Below the pieces are notes generated by a model that saw only the letters and a list, made by a program, of their open reading frames with translations, did no database searches and was not told where the DNA came from. A stretch of DNA of 34,731 nt from positions 1-34,731 of the forward strand of contig JARLJM010000106.1 in assembly GCA_031291185.1 (NCBI GenBank), given 5' to 3'. Position 1 is the stretch's first letter. Every line of letters starts with the position of its first letter. The position numbers and the translations under genes were made by a program. Shown piece by piece: positions 19,474-27,260 of the stretch. The stretch is from Parasulfuritortus sp. GTDB lineage: Bacteria; Pseudomonadota; Gammaproteobacteria; Burkholderiales; Thiobacillaceae.

Positions 19474-21386
19474 GTTTTCACTCCTAGGTTGTTGTTCACC
19501 GCCAGGCTCAGTGGCCTGAACTCCACGCCATCTCCCGCGAAGAACCGCGAGAACCCCTCGTAATACATCAAGCGCAACGCCTGGATGGCCACGATCCCGC
19601 CCTCCAGCACGACTATCACCACATTGCCCAGGACGATCGCGATGCCGTGCCCCGCCGTTGCCAAGCCGGCGGCAATGGTGAACACCGCCAGCGTCAGCGC
19701 CACATGGTTCAGGCTGAAGGCCGCCACCCGCAGGAAAGACAGCGTGTTCGCGAACAGGTTGATGGCCGTTTCCATGGTCTCGACCAGGGCCACGACCAGC
19801 CGCTCGCCCATCGAGCCGCCGGATTTCAGGCCCAGGCCGACCGCCATCGCGGCCAGGGCGGCACTGGCAACCAGACCATTCGTCATGCCGAAGCCCGTGC
19901 CCGTCATCGCCCCGCGCAGCCCCGACAGCGCGGCCAGGTAGAGCACCAGCCCCATCAGACCGCCGCCGTCCAGCAGCGCGTCCGCCCACTGTCCCGCACT
20001 CAGCCGGTTGTAGATATTGATCAACAGGGTAACCGAGATGAAGCCCACGCCGGACGCCACCGCCAGCGCCAGCATGCGGGTGGGGTCGTGCAGGGGCGAT
20101 TGCCAGAGCGGCACAATCCAGTCCTCGTAGCCGAACACGCTGCCGTACAACAGGCCGAAGCAGATCGACGCCAGCCCGGCGGCCGAACCGACCCAGCGCA
20201 GCCAGGCGAACCGGCCGCGCAACAGGAGCGCACCAACCAGCAGCACGGCGCCATGACCGACATCGCCGAACATCGCCCCGAACAACAGCACATAGCTGAA
20301 GGCAAAGAGCAGGGCCGGATCGAATTCACCATAACGCGGCACGCCGTAACTGCGCACCAGTCCGGTGAACGGCCGCAGCCAGACCGGATAGGTGAGCAGC
20401 GACGGCACCTTGCCGGTATCGTCCGGCCCCGGCTCGTGCGCCAGCAACAGATAACGACCGTGGAAGCGCGCCTCCAGCGCCGACCTCAATTCGCCCACCG
20501 CGCGCTTCGGAACCCAGCCCGAAAACACCGCAAGTTGCCCCTTCCCGCTCAGCCCGAGCAAGGCGGACTCGGCCAATGGCCGGGCCAGGGTCAGCAGCAC
20601 TCTGGCCTGGCGCAACCATCCGGCATGCTGTTGCCAATGGTGCTGGCGAAGGTCGCAATGCCCCTCGGCCATGACCTCAAGTCGCCGGCCTTCCTCGTCG
20701 ATGAAATGCCCTGCAACCGAGGGATCGGTACGCAGTTCAGGCGGCACTGCAAGATCCCGCCAGCCGGCCTGGGCCAGCAGACCGCCCAGCCTGTTCTCCA
20801 CCCGGCCATCCTCCGACCTCGGCCCGGCCACTACCACGAAGGCCTGGTCGCCGGCCCGGTCGAACACCGTCAGTAGATAGCCGGCCACTGACAGGGCATC
20901 GCCCAGACGTTTCAGATTGACGGCCGGAATCTGGCCCAGGCGGGTATTCAGCAGGCCGTCTCGGCGCAGCAGGCGGGCCGGATCGACATCAAGCGCGCTG
21001 AGCCGGCCGTAGGTCTCGCGCAGAGCGGCAAGGCGCTGTTTTTCCTCGGCCATGCGCAGTTCCAGTTCATGGCACCCGGAACAAGCCTGCCAGATCGTCC
21101 GCAACCGCTCGTCGATGCCTGCCAGCTCCCGCTCGTTCGGTGCGATGGCATCGTCCTGAACCGGTGCCGGGTCATGCACGCCGCAATATTCCATGATCTT
21201 GTCCAGGCGGGTCGACGCATCCAGATACAACTCCCGATAGTGTTCTCCCGGCCGCCCACCGCTACCTGCTTCCTCCCTCGTGGCAGGGCCGAATCCACCG
21301 TGCCGCGCCAGCAGCAAGGCGCACTCCTGAACCTCGCTGGCGAGGCACAGAAGTTCAACCCTGAGCATTGGTTGCGCCTTGAACAT
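19470..21386 (-). CDS. ntpI: V/A-type ATPase subunit I (membrane stator, ion channel)
   Basis: The 638-residue protein has a cytosolic N-terminal half (about 1-320) and a membrane half with seven or eight predicted helices (about 325-610), as in all I/a subunits. FAFSYVLLFGAMFGDVGHGAVLL (two adjacent segments) is the GxMFGDxGHG family signature. LSFLRVAAFSLNHVAL marks the channel helix carrying the essential Arg. Together with the K ring it moves the coupling ion across the membrane. The gene starts at the ATG at 21386, sharing one base with the stop of subunit C (TGATG). The cytosolic half is poorly conserved, as is usual. Confidence 0.94.
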   Translation of the reverse strand: MFKAQPMLRVELLCLASEVQECALLLARHGGFGPATREEAGSGGRPGEHYRELYLDASTRLDKIMEYCGVHDPAPVQDDAIAPNERELAGIDERLRTIWQACSGCHELELRMAEEKQRLAALRETYGRLSALDVDPARLLRRDGLLNTRLGQIPAVNLKRLGDALSVAGYLLTVFDRAGDQAFVVVAGPRSEDGRVENRLGGLLAQAGWRDLAVPPELRTDPSVAGHFIDEEGRRLEVMAEGHCDLRQHHWQQHAGWLRQARVLLTLARPLAESALLGLSGKGQLAVFSGWVPKRAVGELRSALEARFHGRYLLLAHEPGPDDTGKVPSLLTYPVWLRPFTGLVRSYGVPRYGEFDPALLFAFSYVLLFGAMFGDVGHGAVLLVGALLLRGRFAWLRWVGSAAGLASICFGLLYGSVFGYEDWIVPLWQSPLHDPTRMLALAVASGVGFISVTLLINIYNRLSAGQWADALLDGGGLMGLVLYLAALSGLRGAMTGTGFGMTNGLVASAALAAMAVGLGLKSGGSMGERLVVALVETMETAINLFANTLSFLRVAAFSLNHVALTLAVFTIAAGLATAGHGIAIVLGNVVIVVLEGGIVAIQALRLMYYEGFSRFFAGDGVEFRPLSLAVNNNLGVKT

Positions 21387-22399
21387 CAGGCCCCCACCGC
21401 CAGCCGTATGTCGTCAACCGGCAACGCCAGACGCCGACCGCGCAACACCGCCCGCAGGTCGCGCAGCCCGCTCTCGCGCAGCATCAGATAGGCCAGCGTC
21501 CGCGCCAGGGGATGGTCGGTTCGATCCAGCACCGCCCGGGCGTGATCCAGAGCCGTCTGCTCCAGTCTGGCGGCCACCTCCGGAATGGTATCGACGCCGG
21601 CCAGGGCGCGCGCCAGTTCGTCCGGCAGCGCCGCCAGCACAGCCTTGACATCCTCCTTGGCGACCAGCACGCGGAGGCGCTCTGGCGTCAGCCGGTAGCC
21701 CGGCGTCAGCAGAAGGTAATAGACCTGTGCCGGTGGCAGGCCGTAGTTGAAACGGTAGCGCAACAGCCAGACCAGGTTGATGCGGTCGATCAGCCCGGCC
21801 AGCAGCTGCTCGAAACTGGCACCGATCTCCGGCGCCAGCGAACGCGCACGGCGGATCAGACCATCGTAATAGGCACGGTCCAGGGTGGCATCGAGGATGA
21901 ACGGATCGTGGCTGTCCTCGAAGGCCTGGCGGGCATTGCGAACGATCTCGGCATAATTGGTGTGTTCCAGCCGGCGCATCAGTTCGGTGACATCCTCGAC
22001 CCGCATCAGGGCATCGGCATCGAGTCGGGTGAAGTCGCCCAGATCGAGCAGGCGGGCGGCGGTCGCCGACACGGTCTCGCCCGCCATCTTGGCCCGGATC
22101 AGCGATTTGACGTTGGAGACCTCGAAGCGCTCGATCCAGTACAGAAGGAACTGCCGCGATTCGCCGGTCAGCGGACGGAGCAGGATGCGGGTTTCTTCCA
22201 GCAGGATGGACACGATGCGTGCTTCCAGCGAACGCGGATCGTCATCCACGTAGCCGCCGGCCAACAGCTTGAGACCGTGCTGTTCGAGCAGGACCGGCAA
22301 CTCATCGTCATGCGCATCGATCAGCGCGGACACCTGATCCCCGGGCCAGAGACGGGACTTGAACAGGGTGACACGGGTATTCAGATAGGCGGCCTGCAT
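21386..22399 (-). CDS. ntpC: V/A-type ATPase subunit C (d-like rotor connector)
   Basis: The 337-residue all-helical protein belongs to the V-ATPase AC39/C family, which sits on the membrane ring and couples it to the D/F shaft. Family marks are AAYLNTRVTLFKSRL at the start, ERFEVSNVKSLIRAKM (about 111-126), LDATLDRAYYDGLI (about 193-206) and DRINLVWLLRYRFNYGL (about 231-247). Length is in the usual range. It starts seven bases after the H/G subunit and is coupled to I. Confidence 0.92.
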   Translation of the reverse strand: MQAAYLNTRVTLFKSRLWPGDQVSALIDAHDDELPVLLEQHGLKLLAGGYVDDDPRSLEARIVSILLEETRILLRPLTGESRQFLLYWIERFEVSNVKSLIRAKMAGETVSATAARLLDLGDFTRLDADALMRVEDVTELMRRLEHTNYAEIVRNARQAFEDSHDPFILDATLDRAYYDGLIRRARSLAPEIGASFEQLLAGLIDRINLVWLLRYRFNYGLPPAQVYYLLLTPGYRLTPERLRVLVAKEDVKAVLAALPDELARALAGVDTIPEVAARLEQTALDHARAVLDRTDHPLARTLAYLMLRESGLRDLRAVLRGRRLALPVDDIRLAVGA

Positions 22400-22406
22400 G
22401 ACAGTC

Positions 22407-22724
22407 CTATCGCTCCGGGTCGAGCAGCAAGGCCAGAACCGCCCTGACCGCCTCGTCCTCGTTCCGGTCGGCCTGCTCGCGCAGCAGACGCTGGCGGGCT
22501 TCGTACTTCCGGGTCAGGTCGGCCACCAGCTGGCTGGCCCGGTCCTCCGCCTCGTGCAGCAGAGGCTGCCGCCGCCGCGCCGCCTCTTCCTGGAACCCCG
22601 CCTCGGCTCGCCGCGCCTCGTCCAGTGCCGCATCCACGATACGCCTTCGTTCGGTTTCGGCCGTCTCGATGATGGCCTCGGCCCGCGTCTCGGTTTCCAG
22701 CAACCGCTTGAGTACGTCTTCCAT
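22407..22724 (-). CDS. V/A-type ATPase subunit H/G (peripheral-stalk coiled coil), first gene of the operon
   Basis: Taking the ATG at 22724 gives 105 residues, nearly all one charged helix (MEDVLKRLLETETRAEAII onward), typical of the G/H stalk subunit that pairs with E. A reading from 22790 adds 22 residues unlike the family. The 22724 start has an AGGGT ribosome site in front, so I prefer it. It is the first gene of the twelve-gene run. The 62-nt gap to the upstream sensor gene contains a TATAGT box but no convincing -35, so a promoter there is possible but unproven. Confidence 0.87.
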   Translation of the reverse strand: MEDVLKRLLETETRAEAIIETAETERRRIVDAALDEARRAEAGFQEEAARRRQPLLHEAEDRASQLVADLTRKYEARQRLLREQADRNEDEAVRAVLALLLDPER

Positions 22725-22786
22725 GAATGACCCTGTTCCTGCAGTTCCTTCTGAACTATAGATGGTCGTTCGGTACCGCGCTGGCC

Positions 22787-25700
22787 TCAACTCGTCGGCG
22801 GGGTAGAAATACTTGCCGCTTCCGATGGCCGGATCAGATCCAGCAGCAGGGCGAACAACCGGTCACGGATACCGTGCAGCTCATCCAGTCTGGCCAGCGC
22901 TTCGTCGGCGCGTTTCTGGCTGTGGAGTTCGATCAGTTCGGCCGCCAATGCATGGACCTGGCGGTGCATGGCCCCGATGGCCCGGAAGGCGGGCTGATCG
23001 AGACGTCCGGTCTGATGGACGTCATCGAGCCAGGTTCCGAACCGGCATTGGTGATGATCCATGGGCGGCGGCGCATTGCGCTCGCCCTTCAAGCTACCCT
23101 CGACGGCCAGTATCCAGGCCCGGTGCTCGACGCCGGCATAGAGCAGCGGCAGGTCGTCGGCACTCAATGCAGGCACCTCGGCCCAGCGCGGGTCGGGGCG
23201 CCAGCTCGCCACCCAGGCCGGCAGATCCTGCGCCGGCATCGGCCGGGCAATGCCATAGCCCTGGGCCAGTTCGCAGCCCAGTTGCAGCAGCATCAGGCCA
23301 TGCTCGACGCTCTCCACGCCTTCGGCAATGGCCTGCCGGCGGAAGGCACTGGCCAGGCCCAGCACACCTTCCAGAATGGCCAGGTCTTCCGGATCGTCCA
23401 GCATGTCGTGGACGAAACTCTGATCGATCTTGAGCACCTGGGCGGGCAGGCGCTTGAGATAGGTGAGCGAGGAATAGCCGGTGCCGAAATCATCCAGGGC
23501 AAAACGCAGCCCGAATGCGCGACAGGCCTCGATCACCTTCGATACCTGGGCCACGTCCTGCAAGGCACTGGTTTCCAGCACTTCCAGTTCAATGCAGCCG
23601 GGCGTGATACTCGGGTGTGCCGCCAGCCGGGCACGCAGACGGTCGACGAAATCATCCTGCTGCAACTGGAGCGCGCCGACGTTGACGCTGACCGGGATAT
23701 CGAGGCCGGCTTCATGCCAGCGCTCCAGCTGGACCAGCGCGCTTTCGATGACCCATTCGCCGAGTTCGATGGCCAGCGGGTTGTCTTCGATGACCGGCAG
23801 GAAGGTGGCGGGCAACAACAGCCCGTGTTCCGGGTGCTGCCAGCGGAGCAATGCCTCGGCACCAATCACCTGGCCGGTGCGCATGTTGACCTTGGGCTGG
23901 TAATGCAGCAGGAATTCATGCCCGGCCAGCGCCTGGCGGATGTGCTCCAGGCTTTCGTGATGACCGCGGACGCTGCGGTCCTGATCCGGATCGAAGATGT
24001 GGTAACGGTTCTTGCCGGACAGCTTGGCCTGATACATGGCCTGGTCGGCCTGGCGCAGCAGTTGATCGGCATCCACCTCGTCCGGCTGCGGGAAGAAGGT
24101 CACCCCGACGCTGGCCGAAACCTGCAGGATCAGGTCACCGATCTTGGCAGGCTGGGCAGCGGCGGCCAGCAGGCGGGTGAGCATCGGCACGCTGGCCTCG
24201 ATGTCGGCCAGGTCGAGCAACACCGCGACGAATTCGTCGCCGCCGAGCCGGGCCAGGGTATCGCCTTCGCGCAAGGCCTCCTTCATGCGCGAGGCCAGGG
24301 CAATCAGCAACTGGTCGCCCGATTCGTGGCCGTGTCGGTCGTTGACCGCCTTGAAGCCGTCCAGGTCAAGGTAGGCCACGGCCAGTTGCTGATCCCGCCG
24401 ATGGGTCTGCGCCATGGCCTGATGCAGACGGTCGGCGAGCAGGACCCGGTTGGGCAGGCCGGTCAGGGCATCGTAATGGGCGATGTGTTCGAGTTCCCGT
24501 TCGTGATCCTTGAGCGCGCTGATGTCCGAGAACAGCGCCACATAGCGCAGGATGGCGCCCCGGTCGTCGCGCACCGCGCTGATGGTGAGCATCTCGGCAT
24601 AGACCTCGCCGTTCTTGCGCCGATTCCAGATCTCGCCGTTCCAGTAACCCTGTTCGATCAGTGCACGCCACATGTCTGTGTAGAAATCCCGGCTCTGCCG
24701 GCCGGAATTGAGCAGACGAGGGTTGTTTCCGATGATCTCGGCGCGGCTGTAGCCGGTGATGCGGGTGAAGGTGTCGTTGACGTCGATGATCGTGCCGTCG
24801 GCCTTGGTGATCATGATGCCTTCCCGCGCGTAGCTGAACACGCTTGCGGCAAGGTGCAGTTGTTCCTCGGTCTTCTTGCGCTCGCTGATGTCGCGCGAGG
24901 AGTTGAACAGGACCGGCCGGCCTTCGATCCGGAGCGGCATGCTGCTGACTTCCACATCGATGACCGAGCCGTTCTTGCACTGGTGGCGGGTCTCGAACTG
25001 GGTCCTGTCTTCGTTGCCGAACAAAGCCTTCAGCTTGCTGGAGAGTGCATCACCAAGCAATGCTGCATCCCATTGCACGACGTTCATGCCGATCACCTCT
25101 TCGCGGCTGTAGCCGAGCATGGCGCAGAACGAATCGCTGGCCTCGATGAGGTTTCCGTTTTCATCCAGGATGTGGATGCCATCGCTGGCATTGCGTAAAA
25201 ACGCCTGATTGGTCTCGCTCTGCTTGAGCAGCGCTTGCTCGGCCAGCTTGCGATCGTTGATATCGACATGGATGCCGATCATGCGCGTCGCCCGGTGCCC
25301 GGTATCCCATTGCACGATCTTGCCGACCGAACGCAGCCACGTCCATTCGCCGGATCTGGTCTTGCGGCGGTACTCCACGGCACGCGGCCCGCCATCCTCG
25401 ACGCATTGACTGAAGATCGCTTTGAGGCTGTCGAGGTCATCGGGATGGATTGAACCGAACCAGGTCGGCAGATCGGAATGAAACGTATCCGGTTCGTAGC
25501 CAATCAGGCGGACATAGTCCGGGCTGAGGTTGACCCGACCCGTGGCCAGATCGACATCGAACCAGCCCTGGCCCGCTGCCTCCTGGGCCAGCCGCAACCG
25601 CTCCTCGCTGACGCGCAGGTTGGCTTCAATTTGCCTGTGTTCGGTGATGTCATACAGCGTCACCAGATGAATGCCTTCGAAAACAGTCTCCAGAAATGCC

Positions 25701-27052
25701 GCGGCGGCGAGCACGATACGCTCGGACCCGTCCTTGCAGTGGATACGCACTTCAAGCGGCTCGAACGGTGCGCCCGCCTGACCGGAGGCATCCAGGTGCG
25801 CCTGCCAGTTAGACGCCACCCACTGCCGATAGGCCGGATCGGGGTAGGCCCTGGGCCACCAGTCATCCAGGGTCGGGATGTCGTCGATCGTGTAGCCGAA
25901 GCTGCGGGTAAACGCCGAATTCAGGAAGGTGATGTTTTGCCGGTCGTCATTAAGCGCATAGGGCACGGCAGATGCCTCGATGATGGCCCGGTAGCGTTCT
26001 TCACTCTGTTTCAGGCGATCCTGGCTCTCGACCAGGTGCCGGTAGGACAGGTGCTGAGCCTTGATCGACCGAGCCAGCAAGCGCAGCAGCGAGGCCACCA
26101 GCAGGCTCAGCACCACCAGCAGAACGGCAGTGACGGCGGCCTGAGTCTTCCATGCTTTCAGAAAATCCGACTCAGCCACCCCGACCATGATGTAGAGCGG
26201 GTAATTCCCCACCTGACGGTAGCTGTAGGTACGCGAGATACCGTCGGTCGTGCTCCGTGCCGTGTACGTGGCCGATTTTCGTCCCTGCTGCCAGAGGGCC
26301 GTGAACTGGGGCGAACCGATCTTCAGGCCGAGCACACTGCCCGGCCCTTTCGGCTCGGGCAGACGGATCAGGATATGAGCATCGGCGTCGAACAGGACCA
26401 CTGCACTGTGCGGCCCGGCCTGCAAGGAGGCAAACAAATCGCTGAAATACCTGACCTGGATCAGGGCATAGACGATCCCGGCAAAATGGCCATCATCCGT
26501 TTCAAGCCGGCGGGCGACCGGCACCACCCACTGATTGCCGATGCGGGCCAGTATCGGTGCCGTAATGACCAGCCCGCCTGCCCTTGCGTTCTTGAAGTGG
26601 TCACGGTCGGCGATATTGACTGGCTTGGCCGGATCGACGCCATCGCCATACCGGACCACCCCCGAGGCGTCGGTCGCACGCAGATAGAACAAATTGGGCT
26701 GGCGGTTGCGCAGTGTGCCTAGGTACGCGGAATAGGCTGAAACATCGGGTGGATGACCGGATCGAGCCAACCGGCTGTACTCCTGGGCAGCCACTTGCAG
26801 CACCAGATCGGTTTCCGCAATCGACGCGCTGACCGAGCGATCAAGCAGGGCAACGGCACTTTCGGCCTGGTAGCCCGCTTCCTTGTGTAGATACTGCCAG
26901 TGTTGCCAGAGCGAAAACGACGCGAGGCCGATGACCAGCGCAACAGCCAAGCCAATGCTGATCAGCAGATTGGACGGCAGACGGCCAGGTCCTGCCGAAG
27001 ATGCGGCCTGAATCGGTTCCGTCTGTCGCCCGGGCAAACGACTATCCGCCAT
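22787..27052 (-). CDS. large membrane sensor with Cache, four PAS, GGDEF, EAL and CZB domains
   Basis: A 1421-residue c-di-GMP enzyme. TM1 is at about 28-48, a periplasmic double-Cache-like domain at about 50-298, and TM2 at about 299-325. Four PAS domains follow (about 345-470, 475-600, 605-725, 730-850), then GGDEF (about 857-1020), EAL (about 1035-1285) and a C-terminal CZB domain (about 1300-1405). GGDEF is intact near 935, with an RxxD inhibitory site five residues upstream (REGD). EAL is intact near 1065, and DDFGTGYSS is present. CZB keeps all four zinc ligands: EHRAW (His near 1310), HQCRFGTW (Cys near 1335) and HRQVH (near 1363). It can therefore sense periplasmic ligands, cytosolic signals and zinc or oxidants; the actual ligands are unknown. 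A GGAG ribosome site precedes the ATG at 27052. Confidence 0.93.
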   Translation of the reverse strand: MADSRLPGRQTEPIQAASSAGPGRLPSNLLISIGLAVALVIGLASFSLWQHWQYLHKEAGYQAESAVALLDRSVSASIAETDLVLQVAAQEYSRLARSGHPPDVSAYSAYLGTLRNRQPNLFYLRATDASGVVRYGDGVDPAKPVNIADRDHFKNARAGGLVITAPILARIGNQWVVPVARRLETDDGHFAGIVYALIQVRYFSDLFASLQAGPHSAVVLFDADAHILIRLPEPKGPGSVLGLKIGSPQFTALWQQGRKSATYTARSTTDGISRTYSYRQVGNYPLYIMVGVAESDFLKAWKTQAAVTAVLLVVLSLLVASLLRLLARSIKAQHLSYRHLVESQDRLKQSEERYRAIIEASAVPYALNDDRQNITFLNSAFTRSFGYTIDDIPTLDDWWPRAYPDPAYRQWVASNWQAHLDASGQAGAPFEPLEVRIHCKDGSERIVLAAAAFLETVFEGIHLVTLYDITEHRQIEANLRVSEERLRLAQEAAGQGWFDVDLATGRVNLSPDYVRLIGYEPDTFHSDLPTWFGSIHPDDLDSLKAIFSQCVEDGGPRAVEYRRKTRSGEWTWLRSVGKIVQWDTGHRATRMIGIHVDINDRKLAEQALLKQSETNQAFLRNASDGIHILDENGNLIEASDSFCAMLGYSREEVIGMNVVQWDAALLGDALSSKLKALFGNEDRTQFETRHQCKNGSVIDVEVSSMPLRIEGRPVLFNSSRDISERKKTEEQLHLAASVFSYAREGIMITKADGTIIDVNDTFTRITGYSRAEIIGNNPRLLNSGRQSRDFYTDMWRALIEQGYWNGEIWNRRKNGEVYAEMLTISAVRDDRGAILRYVALFSDISALKDHERELEHIAHYDALTGLPNRVLLADRLHQAMAQTHRRDQQLAVAYLDLDGFKAVNDRHGHESGDQLLIALASRMKEALREGDTLARLGGDEFVAVLLDLADIEASVPMLTRLLAAAAQPAKIGDLILQVSASVGVTFFPQPDEVDADQLLRQADQAMYQAKLSGKNRYHIFDPDQDRSVRGHHESLEHIRQALAGHEFLLHYQPKVNMRTGQVIGAEALLRWQHPEHGLLLPATFLPVIEDNPLAIELGEWVIESALVQLERWHEAGLDIPVSVNVGALQLQQDDFVDRLRARLAAHPSITPGCIELEVLETSALQDVAQVSKVIEACRAFGLRFALDDFGTGYSSLTYLKRLPAQVLKIDQSFVHDMLDDPEDLAILEGVLGLASAFRRQAIAEGVESVEHGLMLLQLGCELAQGYGIARPMPAQDLPAWVASWRPDPRWAEVPALSADDLPLLYAGVEHRAWILAVEGSLKGERNAPPPMDHHQCRFGTWLDDVHQTGRLDQPAFRAIGAMHRQVHALAAELIELHSQKRADEALARLDELHGIRDRLFALLLDLIRPSEAASISTPPTS

Positions 27053-27124
27053 AAAACTCCAAACACTTTCTCCATCGATGCGCCGCTTCTGTCGAGCGAT
27101 CGCCCTGTTTTTTACTGGAGCCGC

Positions 27125-27154
27125 AATCTACTGGAAATCGTCTCTCTGGTTCAA
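27125..27154 (-). promoter_or_regulatory. candidate sigma-70-type promoter for the large sensor gene
   Basis: On the minus strand TTGAAC and TAGATT are separated by 18 bases, about 70 bases upstream of the ATG at 27052. Both boxes are partial matches to the consensus. The position fits a promoter for the sensor gene; transcription has not been shown. Confidence 0.25.
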
Positions 27155-27219
27155 CAAATTGCAATGAACAGGTTACACAAACAACCATCGCTGGTCGCAT
27201 TGCCCAAGAGGGGTAATGG

Positions 27220-27246
27220 TTAACCGGTAGCAGGACAACCGGTTAA
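27220..27246. terminator. nine-pair hairpin just downstream of hynL
   Basis: TTAACCGGT and ACCGGTTAA are exact inverted repeats of nine bases around a nine-base loop, starting 14 nt beyond the hynL stop codon. The position suits an end-of-operon structure for the hydrogenase transcript. No T-tract follows on the minus strand, so it may instead protect the 3' end or be a regulator site for the sensor gene on its other side. Confidence 0.35.
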
Positions 27247-27260
27247 TGGAGACGCGCCGA

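Noticed and set aside
19042..19989. A 315-codon version of subunit K starting upstream
   Set aside because: The first ~172 codons lie inside the subunit I gene in another frame and have no family features. The ATG at 19473 with an ATGA overlap gives the proper K protein.
22743..22757. AGTTC-CTTCT-GAACT inverted repeat before the ATPase operon
   Set aside because: Only five pairs and no T-tract; too weak to call a terminator or operator.
22727..25198. 823-codon plus-strand ORF opposite the large sensor gene
   Set aside because: Antisense of GGDEF, EAL and CZB coding sequence; no recognisable domain or ribosome site.
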